Shown here: positions 1 through 5,370 of the stretch, piece by piece
Position numbering within the stretch: the stretch's first letter is position 1
Layout: every line of letters begins with the position of its first letter
Origin: C7867-002 sp964637485
GTDB taxonomy: Bacteria > Patescibacteriota > Minisyncoccia > Phycocordibacterales > PALSA-1337
Reading direction: 5' to 3'
Length of the DNA stretch: 27,531 bases
NCBI GenBank assembly: GCA_964637485.1
Contig: CAZWUU010000006.1
Location: forward strand, 1 to 27,531
Program-made: the position numbers and the translations under genes
The notes under the pieces: model-generated
The model's database searches: none
Told to the model about the DNA's origin: nothing
Seen by the model: only the letters and a program-made list of their open reading frames with translations

Positions 1-136
1 AAACCTGATTACTGTAAGGGAATTCAAAAAGAGGCCTAAATCCAACTGAACATACCAGCGAGGATGGGCGTTTTACTGTACTATCGCTTGATATAGTCGA
101 CAAAAGCCAATACACTCCTTTCTCATGCAGAATCAC

Positions 137-208
137 GGCCCTATCGTCTAACGGTTAGGACGGAGGCTTCTCAAGCCTTAAATCGGGGTTCGATTCCCCG
201 TAGGGTCA
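137..208 (+). tRNA. tRNA-Glu (anticodon CTC)
   Basis: A full cloverleaf can be folded: acceptor 137-143 pairs with 201-207 (one G-U pair), D-stem 146-149/158-161, anticodon stem 163-167/175-179 with loop TTCTCAA, T-stem 184-188/196-200 with loop TTCGATT, discriminator A208. The anticodon at 170-172 is CTC, which reads GAG. No CCA is encoded. Its last 13 nt plus 2 flanking nt recur at 893-907. Confidence 0.96.
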
Positions 209-262
209 CATCAGTGAACGTTGTGGTGAACATCGGTAAACTTGATTTTATGATTGTATTGG

Positions 263-268
263 TATAAT
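263..268 (+). promoter_or_regulatory. Consensus -10 box (TATAAT) of a short transcript
   Basis: TATAAT lies between tRNA-Glu and the terminator at 291-332. A weak -35 (TTGATT, 242-247) sits only 15 bp upstream. Transcription from here would give an RNA of about 60 nt. A 41-codon ORF starting at ATG 283 overlaps the terminator and runs antisense into the NYN gene; it is probably not real. Confidence 0.4.
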
Positions 269-290
269 ATATAAGTATCACTATGAAGAA

Positions 291-332
291 GACCCTTGTG
301 CCGATACGTCTGCACCGGGGGCTTTTTCTTTT
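291..332 (+). terminator. Intrinsic terminator
   Basis: GACCCTTGTGC (291-301) pairs imperfectly with GCACCGGGGGC (312-322) across a 10-nt loop. Nine of 11 positions pair, and the stem is followed by TTTTTCTTTT. It would end rightward transcription from tRNA-Glu or from the -10 at 263, just before the convergent NYN gene. Confidence 0.55.
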
Positions 333-813
333 AGGGCTTAGTCGAGAACTTGTGATAATGCTCGTTAAGGAATGTTATTTCGATATTTTTATTTTTAAGC
401 AAAATTGAACATTTATCCTCATCTGGAGCAATGACACGTTTGATTACTTTATTTTCCTGTAGAAATTCAACAAGGCACCCAAAGTCACCATCACCAGTAA
501 TTAAGATACAAGAAGTATATGATTTTGTGTAAAAATCTGATACGGTTTTGAGGACTAACTCAGCATCGCAATTACCCTTTACAATGCCAGCAACAGTAAT
601 TGTTTGTTTGAAGATAAGAATAAAACCAGATTCTTGCAGGTATTTATAGAAAGAGGTTCTGCTTGGGACAAGACCTACAAAAAGATAGACATTTTCAGGA
701 TTATACTTTTGACGAAGCCAACCTCTAAATTTCTTATAGTTGATATCAAATCCACGTTCTTTTGCTGAACGGTACAGGTTGTTGCCGTCTATATAAATGC
801 TAGTCTTTTCCAC
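331..813 (-). CDS. NYN/LabA-type PIN-domain ribonuclease
   Basis: This 160-residue protein is essentially one NYN domain of the PIN-like fold, a family of metal-dependent RNases often found in RNA turnover or in defence and toxin settings. The acidic residues expected to bind Mg2+ are visible: D9 in YIDGNN, D83 in GNCDAEL, and D108 and D110 in ITGDGDF. There is no signal peptide or TM segment, so it should be cytoplasmic. The start is GTG at 813, because TAAAAT (820-825) ends exactly 6 nt before it, giving a leaderless message as for many genes here. The gene stands alone, convergent to tRNA-Glu(CTC), and lies between that tRNA's 3' end and a 15-nt copy of it at 893-907. It is therefore plausibly the cargo of a tiny tRNA-targeted insertion. 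Family assignment is firm; the substrate is unknown. Confidence 0.9.
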   Translation of the reverse strand: MEKTSIYIDGNNLYRSAKERGFDINYKKFRGWLRQKYNPENVYLFVGLVPSRTSFYKYLQESGFILIFKQTITVAGIVKGNCDAELVLKTVSDFYTKSYTSCILITGDGDFGCLVEFLQENKVIKRVIAPDEDKCSILLKNKNIEITFLNEHYHKFSTKP

Positions 814-819
814 TTATTA

Positions 820-825
820 ATTTTA
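820..825 (-). promoter_or_regulatory. -10 box of NYN gene (leaderless)
   Basis: TAAAAT on the minus strand is followed by 6 nt (TAATAA) and then the GTG start. Transcription should start at or next to the start codon. Confidence 0.6.
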
Positions 826-892
826 GCACGCCACCTAATTCTGTAATACTACCTTCAATATAATTCCTCTGTTTTACCAGTCATGAAATCTA

Positions 893-907
893 CCCCGTAG
901 GGTCACA
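893..907 (+). repeat. Copy of tRNA-Glu(CTC) 3' end (att-like direct repeat)
   Basis: CCCCGTAGGGTCACA is identical to 196-210, which spans the 3' T-stem strand, the acceptor 3' strand, the discriminator and 2 nt beyond. The copies are 697 bp apart and bracket the NYN gene. No recombinase gene lies between them. The arrangement resembles attL/attR left by tRNA-targeted integration, which is inference. Confidence 0.7.
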
Positions 908-1196
908 AAAAGAAACAACTTGATTGGGTGATATGTTCGCATCGTTCGCGATGATTTTCCACGAGAATATTGAGTGATGAGCGTTGTCATTACGTTCTCC
1001 TGACAATGGGGGTTGGCTGATCGGCCCATCCGTGCAGAGGAGAAGCCTGGGGAGGAATCTGTGTGGGCCTCGGTCTCTTCGTTAGGCGGAATTTGGAGTT
1101 GTTAAAAAATTCATAAATCTGTTTTTATCACGATATCCAAAGTTGGGCAGAATTGTGAATAAATCGATACGATTTAAACATACTTTGCATGTGCTG
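908..1196. other. Gene-free stretch with possible structured RNA
   Basis: No convincing gene is seen between the tRNA-Glu repeat and the promoter at 1197. The segment at about 985-1090 is GC-richer than its surroundings and can fold: TTCTCCT (994-1000) pairs with a downstream AGGAGAA, enclosing an ATGGG/CCCAT hairpin, and GCCT/AGGC can close a further arm. It could be an unrecognised ncRNA or decayed sequence. A 38-codon minus-strand ORF (874-990) has an AGGAG motif before its ATG but no recognisable protein features. Confidence 0.25.
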
Positions 1197-1225
1197 TTTA
1201 CAATTGTAATAAGAAGATGTAGCGT
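1197..1225 (+). promoter_or_regulatory. Probable promoter of ATP-grasp/precursor operon
   Basis: TTTACA (1197-1202), a 17-bp spacer and TAGCGT (1220-1225) give a sigma70-like arrangement with a short leader before ATG 1242. The -35 overlaps a perfect 12-bp palindrome, TTACAATTGTAA (1198-1209), which could be an operator; that is speculative. Confidence 0.45.
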
Positions 1226-1241
1226 AAGACACAGATGACTC

Positions 1242-2234
1242 ATGAAAACAAAAACCGTAATAATCGCCTCACATGAAAAGGATCAGTCCGCGCTTCTTTT
1301 GATGAAGAAGCTTGCTGAAATTGGACAGGCGGCTCACCTTATTAACTTCGGGGAGTTTCCAACAACAATGTTTGGCACTATGTTATTTGAAGAGGTGACA
1401 GGTACTTTTTTAACCTTGTCAGATGGATTTCGATTCGATGGTGATTCGGTTAAGAGCATTTGGTGGCGGAGACCGCAGGGCCCTGTGAAAAACACCCGAA
1501 TCTCAATGCTTCGGAAATATATTCAAAACGAGAGCGAAATAGCACTAAGCTGCTTGCTTTTATTTCTGAAAAATGTGTTATGGGTCTCAGAACCTGAAGC
1601 TACAAGAATCGCTAATCGTAAACCGCTCCAACTTGCTTTGGCAAGGCAAATCGGATTTAGGGTGCCGGAAACCTGTATCAGCAACGATCCTGAAAAGGTC
1701 AAAGCTTTTGTGGCCAGACATTCAAACATTCCTCTCATTATGAAAGCGGTCGGCAGTAGTTATGTACGATTGACGCATGATCCAGACGACAAATCACGAA
1801 AGAACAGGGTTATTTATACGAAGATCATCGATATCAAACTCTTGTTAGCTCATATTGAGCAGGTGTCCAACTGTCCGTTTATCCTGCAAGAGGCGGTGAT
1901 AAAGGATTCGGATATCCGTGTCACAGTGGTCGGCGATCGTGTATTCGCTTCAGAAATTTTTATCGAGCACAACGCAGAAGGCGAGAATCTAGACTGGAGA
2001 CATCACGACGTTAAAAGAAAGTACGTCATGCATACTTTACCAAAGGATCTTGAAAGTTGGTGTGTTCAGTTGGTTATATCTCTAGGGTTGAGGTTTGGTT
2101 GCATCGACCTAGGCTTCTCAAAGAAAGACGGCTACACGTTTTTTGAAATAAATCCGCAAGGGCAGTGGATTCCGTCAGAACAACTTGTCGGACATCCAAT
2201 ATCGCTGGCTCTCGCGAAGTTGCTTTCTTGTTGA
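1242..2234 (+). CDS. MvdC/MvdD-family ATP-grasp ligase (candidate graspetide synthetase)
   Basis: The 330-residue protein has the layout of the microviridin (graspetide) maturases MvdC/MvdD. These ATP-grasp enzymes phosphorylate Asp/Glu side chains of a precursor peptide and join them to Ser/Thr (ester) or Lys (amide). Visible family features are the pre-ATP-grasp motif SIWWRRP (72-78), NRKPLQLALARQIGF with VPET (125-143), an ATP-binding Lys in LIMKAVGSS (165-173), ILQEAV (214-219), DIRVTVVGDRVFASEI (224-239), DW.HHDVK (251-258) and the metal-binding end CIDLGF/FFEINPQGQW (D289, E302, N304). It has no TM segment. The start is ATG 1242, behind a TTTACA-17-TAGCGT promoter and without a clear SD. 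A 50-codon ORF follows 60 bp downstream and shares its first 14 bases with this gene. The alternative is a stand-alone RimK-like peptide ligase. The family is confident; the graspetide role is inferred. Confidence 0.85.
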   Translation: MKTKTVIIASHEKDQSALLLMKKLAEIGQAAHLINFGEFPTTMFGTMLFEEVTGTFLTLSDGFRFDGDSVKSIWWRRPQGPVKNTRISMLRKYIQNESEIALSCLLLFLKNVLWVSEPEATRIANRKPLQLALARQIGFRVPETCISNDPEKVKAFVARHSNIPLIMKAVGSSYVRLTHDPDDKSRKNRVIYTKIIDIKLLLAHIEQVSNCPFILQEAVIKDSDIRVTVVGDRVFASEIFIEHNAEGENLDWRHHDVKRKYVMHTLPKDLESWCVQLVISLGLRFGCIDLGFSKKDGYTFFEINPQGQWIPSEQLVGHPISLALAKLLSC

Positions 2235-2294
2235 ATGCTTAGTAATATTCAGATGAACAATAGGCTAGGGTTCTAGCCAGAATTAGGAGAGAGT

Positions 2295-2447
2295 ATGAAA
2301 ACAAAAACTCAATGTCAGGACGAAACGCCGATAACGTTTCTCAATGCCGTATCTTGTCAAATCAAGGTCATGGATCCGCCTCAGCAAGGATGTGCCTGCG
2401 AGAACGATACGTTTATCCAGGCCTCTGGCGACAGTGACACCAACTGA
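2295..2447 (+). CDS. Candidate graspetide (RiPP) precursor peptide, 50 aa
   Basis: This small ORF (ATG 2295, TGA 2445-2447) has the clearest Shine-Dalgarno of the window, AGGAG at 2285-2289, 5 nt before the ATG; few other genes here have one. It lies between the ATP-grasp gene and an intrinsic terminator, so it is the last gene of that unit. It begins MKTKT, as the ligase does. The middle carries ETPITFLNAV (10-19), a possible recognition helix. The end is rich in side chains a graspetide synthetase could crosslink: ENDTFIQASGDSDTN (36-50), with donors T39, S44, S47, T49 and acceptors E36, D38, D46, D48. It has four Cys (7, 21, 33, 35), which is less usual for graspetides. No precursor family is recognised; the call rests on context, SD and composition. 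It could be a chance ORF. Confidence 0.5.
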   Translation: MKTKTQCQDETPITFLNAVSCQIKVMDPPQQGCACENDTFIQASGDSDTN

Positions 2448-2466
2448 CGATTGGACAAGACGCATG

Positions 2467-2500
2467 GGCACTCTACCAACAGAGTGCCTTTTTTCTTTTC
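2467..2500 (+). terminator. Strong intrinsic terminator after precursor ORF
   Basis: GGCACTCT (2467-2474), a 6-nt loop and AGAGTGCC (2481-2488) form a perfect 8-bp stem followed by TTTTTTCTTTT. It closes the ATP-grasp/precursor unit 19 bp after its stop codon and separates it from the DUF6624 gene. Confidence 0.85.
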
Positions 2501-2507
2501 GATATAG

Positions 2508-2513
2508 TATATT
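2508..2513 (+). promoter_or_regulatory. -10 box of DUF6624 gene (leaderless)
   Basis: TATATT is followed by 6 nt (ATTTGC) and ATG 2520. It lies directly behind the preceding terminator, so the gene has its own promoter. Confidence 0.55.
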
Positions 2514-2519
2514 ATTTGC

Positions 2520-3038
2520 ATGGGTATGGCGTTGACTCAAATTACTTTAATATTGGAAGCAATAAAAGAGACTGATCAGCAGGCCATAAGGGATTTTAGA
2601 GTTAGCAAAATTTCGGCATCCGATCTTAGGGAAATAAATCGACAAAATGTAGCTATTGTACAAAACATTATTGATCAAATCGGTTTTCCAACAATAAATC
2701 TAACTTCACAAAATGCGTATAAAGCTGCTGTGTTAGTGATCTTGCATTCCGGTGATCTCGAATTATTGAATCAATCTATCAATAATCTACGAAAGATGGA
2801 TCCGAGTTCAATACAAAAAAGAGATATTGCTTACATGATAGACAAGGCCAGAGTAATTCAAGGATTGCCTCAACTATACGGCACTCAATATAATGTCGAC
2901 AAGGATGGATTCCTAAAATATATTGAAATTGAAAAACCGGAAGAATTAGTAATGAGACGTGCTGAATTCGGCATGGAAAGTTTCGAGGAGTACAAAAAAG
3001 ATGTTGAGAAAAATTTAACAAGAATTTATGGCGAGTAG
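2520..3038 (+). CDS. DUF6624-like protein
   Basis: A soluble 172-residue, largely helical protein. It matches what I know of the DUF6624 pattern: an N-terminal helix, then a segment with H76 (VILHSGD), MIDKARV (106-112), the hallmark LYGTQ (119-123) and a C-terminal block MRRAEFGMESFEEY (145-158). The molecular function of this family is not established. The start is ATG 2520, supported by a TATATT -10 six nt upstream. It is separated from the ATP-grasp/precursor unit by a terminator, so it is not obviously part of that pathway, although it lies in the same accessory stretch. The assignment is by remembered motif and was not searched. Confidence 0.65.
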   Translation: MGMALTQITLILEAIKETDQQAIRDFRVSKISASDLREINRQNVAIVQNIIDQIGFPTINLTSQNAYKAAVLVILHSGDLELLNQSINNLRKMDPSSIQKRDIAYMIDKARVIQGLPQLYGTQYNVDKDGFLKYIEIEKPEELVMRRAEFGMESFEEYKKDVEKNLTRIYGE

Positions 3039-3268
3039 TGTAGATTGATATGAATGATGCCCTCTGACAAGGTTACAACCTTCGTATAAATTGCCCATTA
3101 AGGCACTCATGTGTCAAAAATGCTGGAAAAGCAATATAGATCGACGGTGTGATATATGAGTTGCAGTGTAAAGGTTATAGCAATACATCACAAACAGATA
3201 ATTATAGACTGTTCATCACTGAAATAGTTAGGCGCATCTATTGGTTAGTTCGACCAAACATCAAATGC

Positions 3269-3274
3269 TATAAT
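3269..3274 (+). promoter_or_regulatory. -10 box (leaderless) of membrane protein gene
   Basis: TATAAT is followed by 6 nt (TAACAC) and ATG 3281. This is the clearest example of the leaderless arrangement in the window. Confidence 0.7.
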
Positions 3275-3280
3275 TAACAC

Positions 3281-3706
3281 ATGAACTCATTCAATAATGA
3301 CAAGGGTATAGCGTTCGGGCATTTCATTGTGGCTGGATTTGTGGTGCCTGTGGCGGTCGCTTTTATAGTCGGTATGACTATGGCCTCGGTGTTCGATGAA
3401 AGTATTGTAAAGGCGCAATGGTTCATGATCTTGGCTGACATTATTATTCCAAATGTAGCTATGGCGATAGGTGTTTTTGCATCGACGCGCTACTTAAATA
3501 AGAGATTTGTTGTTGCTGACCCATCGAAAATTGCCAATTCAGCCACTCTATATCTCATCATCACCAGTGTCATTCTCGATATGGATAATATCATTGCAGG
3601 GAAAGTGCCCGCGACAGAATTTATAGGCACTGTCATATTTATAGTCCTGTTTTACATATTAAGTCTGAAAATGTTCAAGCGATCGGAAGTCGCATCAGAT
3701 TATTAA
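3281..3706 (+). CDS. Four-TM membrane protein of unknown function
   Basis: The 141-residue protein is mostly hydrophobic. Four membrane segments are likely, at roughly 14-37, 45-66, 84-101 and 111-131, with short loops and a basic C-terminal tail (KMFKRSE). No catalytic or transport motif is recognised. The start ATG 3281 is fixed by a TATAAT ending 6 nt before it, so the message should be leaderless. It has no operon partner: the gene ends at the terminator of the convergent histidine phosphatase gene. It is probably a real gene, given its full-length hydrophobic pattern and consensus promoter. Confidence 0.75.
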   Translation: MNSFNNDKGIAFGHFIVAGFVVPVAVAFIVGMTMASVFDESIVKAQWFMILADIIIPNVAMAIGVFASTRYLNKRFVVADPSKIANSATLYLIITSVILDMDNIIAGKVPATEFIGTVIFIVLFYILSLKMFKRSEVASDY

Positions 3707-3732
3707 AAATCCCCGCTGTATTTCAAGCGGGG
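3705..3732 (-). terminator. Intrinsic terminator of histidine phosphatase gene
   Basis: CCCCGCT (3711-3717) and AGCGGGG (3726-3732) form a 7-bp stem with an 8-nt loop. On the minus strand the stem is followed by ATTTTT (3705-3710). It lies just after the minus-strand stop and touches the stop of the plus-strand membrane protein gene. Confidence 0.7.
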
Positions 3733-3745
3733 AATAGCGAAGTGA

Positions 3746-4228
3746 TCAAATAATATTCGATACTTCGCCTGTTGTGAGGTTAAGAGCGAAGCCGGAACCC
3801 TTCTCCGGAATTTGACAGGGGAATGGCCGATTAAACAATTCGGTGGTGAATGCGGATATGATGCCCGCAGGCGCTTCGAAATGCGTGACCACGATAATAA
3901 TCGGGGAGCCATTCGCGTGGTGCATAACTGCTCTCTTCAGACGATGCCCATAAATATACTCGTCCGTACAGAAATCAGCATTAATGTGAAATGACGAACG
4001 GAAAGCATCAGAAATGATGCGTGCCGTTTCCTGTGCCCGCAAATGCGTAGACGAGACAATGATGGGTGGTACAGTGACATTGGGTCCAAGGAAGTCAATT
4101 AATTTTACTGCTAATGACTCCGCTTGAGAGCGACCCAGCAAAGTGAGATTGCCAACAATGTCATAATCAGCATGCCTAACTGCGATGACGTGCGTCAACG
4201 CGCCTGAAGGATCTGTGGTTGAGCTCAT
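3746..4228 (-). CDS. Histidine phosphatase superfamily protein (phosphoglycerate mutase-like)
   Basis: This 160-residue protein has the features of the histidine phosphatase (RHG) superfamily, whose members form a phosphohistidine intermediate. The catalytic motif is RHADYD (about 18-23, with A in place of the usual G); GNLTLLGRSQAE follows, then SSTHLRAQETA (about 59-69) and the second catalytic His in VVTHFEAP (about 113-120). It is shorter than classical phosphoglycerate mutases (about 230-250 aa) and nearer SixA/CobC-like phosphatases, so the substrate cannot be named. It has no signal peptide. The start ATG 4228 lies behind a TTTACA-17-TATATT promoter with a leader of about 20 nt. Its 3' end has its own terminator. 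Confidence 0.85.
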   Translation of the reverse strand: MSSTTDPSGALTHVIAVRHADYDIVGNLTLLGRSQAESLAVKLIDFLGPNVTVPPIIVSSTHLRAQETARIISDAFRSSFHINADFCTDEYIYGHRLKRAVMHHANGSPIIIVVTHFEAPAGIISAFTTELFNRPFPCQIPEKGSGFALNLTTGEVSNII

Positions 4229-4252
4229 GTGATGTTTTCAAGGTTCGATAGT

Positions 4253-4281
4253 AATATATAACAAATATAGCAAGATGTAAA
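4253..4281 (-). promoter_or_regulatory. Sigma70-type promoter of histidine phosphatase gene
   Basis: On the minus strand: TTTACA (4276-4281), a 17-bp spacer, TATATT (4253-4258). The 17 nt at 4266-4282 are identical to 14898-14914 in front of rpsU. Confidence 0.65.
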
Positions 4282-4299
4282 GCGAAAGAAAATTGCTGG

Positions 4300-4651
4300 C
4301 GGAGAGAGAGGGATTCGGTCACGGATAATTTTTGCTACGCAAAAATTTCCGCGACCCCGCCTCACTCGTCGCCTGTCGCTTCGCGACCTGGCGACTTCGC
4401 TCCGGCCTTCGAATCCCACTTCCCGATATGCCAGCTCGAGTATCTGCGTGCGCAGATACTCTGCGCTGTCATTAACGGAGAGAGAGGGATTCGCCCTCGT
4501 CCTCGCTCGTTACCCACTCGCTCGTCCTGGGCACCGGCTCGCGCTTCTCGCCTGCTGGCTCGAAGATCACTCGCCGTTCTCATCCCTCACGCAACGTGCT
4601 CAAGCACGTTGCTTCTCTCCGCAAAATATATTCGCTTCGCTCATTATTTTG
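4300..4651. repeat. tRNA-Ser 3'-end repeat island (two extra copies, 176-bp pitch)
   Basis: The 18-mer CGGAGAGAGAGGGATTCG, the 3' terminus of tRNA-Ser read on the plus strand, occurs at 4300-4317, 4476-4493 and in the tRNA itself at 4652-4669. Start-to-start distance is 176 bp both times, although the sequence between copies is not alike. The spacers are GC-rich with palindromes: GAGTATCTGCG-TG-CGCAGATACTC around 4438-4461, GCAACGTGCT-CA-AGCACGTTGC around 4592-4613, and a 15-bp stem pairing TCTCTCCGCAAAATA with the tRNA acceptor end. CTCGCTCG-type motifs recur. No credible ORF is present. Confidence 0.75.
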
Positions 4652-4738
4652 CGGAGAGAGAGGGATTCGAACCCTCGAGGCCCTTACGAGCCTGCCGCAT
4701 TTCGAGTGCGGTGCCTTCGACCACTCAGCCATCTCTCC
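4652..4738 (-). tRNA. tRNA-Ser (anticodon CGA)
   Basis: On the minus strand the acceptor GGAGAGA (4732-4738) pairs with TCTCTCC (4653-4659), and the discriminator is G (4652). The anticodon stem CCGCA/TGCGG encloses loop CTCGAAA with anticodon CGA (reads UCG). The long variable arm is typical of Ser, and the T-loop is TTCGAAT. No CCA is encoded. A TATGAT -10 (4746-4751) lies 7 nt upstream of the 5' end. Confidence 0.95.
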
Positions 4739-4861
4739 ATACAAGATCATATCAGGAACATGAACTAAGATAGCACTTTTTGCGATATTTTCAAAAAAAT
4801 GTTATTGTTTTTTTGTTCAGGTCTACGACCATGCGGAGCCCGCTTAAGGAGGGTGACGAAT

Positions 4862-4933
4862 GGCCCTATCGTCTAACGGTTAGGACACGGCCTTTTCAAG
4901 GCTGTAATCGGGGTTCGATTCCCCGTAGGGCTA
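4862..4933 (+). tRNA. tRNA-Glu (anticodon TTC)
   Basis: The sequence is nearly identical to tRNA-Glu(CTC) at 137-208, with acceptor GGCCCTA/TAGGGCT, anticodon loop TTTTCAA (anticodon TTC, reads GAA), T-loop TTCGATT and discriminator A4933. No CCA is encoded. Only two nucleotides (4934-4935) separate it from the mscL start codon, so both probably share a transcript. Confidence 0.96.
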
Positions 4934-4935
4934 CT

Positions 4936-5253
4936 ATGATAAAAAGCAATCTCATAAATTTTGTCGCATTTATTCGTTCTCGCGGAGTTGTAGGTTTTGC
5001 TGTTGGATTTATTCTAGGTAAGGCAACGTCTGATCTTATCGGATCTTTTGTCGCGGATATCATCAATCCGCTTATAGGACTCGTAACAGGTAATATTTCA
5101 GATCTAGCCAGTGCTACGTTGGTGATCGGCAACGCAACCATTAAGTATGGAAATTTTCTCATGATACTTATTAATTTCATAATTCTGGCATTCGTAGTGT
5201 ATGCTCTAGCTAAATTATTGAAGTTCGAGAATATGGACAAGACGGACAAGTAG
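4936..5253 (+). CDS. mscL: Large-conductance mechanosensitive channel
   Basis: The 105-residue protein is an MscL-type pressure-relief channel that opens under membrane tension to release osmolytes. Visible features are a short amphipathic N-terminus (FVAFIRSRGV), TM1 with the glycine/alanine-rich pore pattern VVGFAVGFILGKATSDLIGSFVADIINPLIGLVTG (in pieces over 18-52), a periplasmic loop and TM2 (about 73-95), then a short charged tail. It is somewhat shorter than the E. coli protein (136 aa), mainly in the loop and C-terminal helix. The start is ATG 4936: upstream in-frame codons run through the tRNA and cannot be coding. RNase Z cleavage after the tRNA discriminator would leave a 2-nt leader, so the mRNA is probably made leaderless by tRNA processing. 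Confidence 0.88.
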   Translation: MIKSNLINFVAFIRSRGVVGFAVGFILGKATSDLIGSFVADIINPLIGLVTGNISDLASATLVIGNATIKYGNFLMILINFIILAFVVYALAKLLKFENMDKTDK

Positions 5254-5297
5254 CATATCTGGATAAGTAATAAAATATTTGCTAGATTACACCTACT

Positions 5298-5370
5298 GCG
5301 CGCTTAGCTCAGTTGGTAGAGCGACCCCTTGACGTGGGGTAGGCCAGGGGTTCGAGTCCCTTAGCGCGCA
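5298..5370 (+). tRNA. tRNA-Val (anticodon GAC)
   Basis: Acceptor GCGCGCT (5298-5304) pairs with AGCGCGC (5363-5369). The anticodon stem ACCCC/GGGGT carries loop TTGACGT with anticodon GAC. The T-stem AGGGG/CCCTT has loop TTCGAGT, and the discriminator is A5370. No CCA is encoded. A TAGATT -10 (5283-5288) lies about 10 nt upstream. The last 18 nt plus one more recur at 5554-5572. Confidence 0.95.

Noticed and set aside
283..408. 41-codon plus-strand ORF starting at ATG 283
   Set aside because: It runs through the terminator at 291-332 and antisense into the NYN gene, with no SD.
874..990. 38-codon minus-strand ORF with AGGAG before ATG 990
   Set aside because: It overlaps the tRNA-Glu repeat and a foldable segment, and has no recognisable protein features; SD-like strings are expected by chance.
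2344..2535. 63-codon plus-strand ORF overlapping the candidate precursor
   Set aside because: It reads through the intrinsic terminator and the promoter of the next gene, in another frame from the SD-led 50-codon ORF.
4448..4768. 106-codon plus-strand ORF across the tRNA-Ser island
   Set aside because: It is antisense to tRNA-Ser and built from palindromic repeats; low-complexity Arg/Leu/Ser translation.
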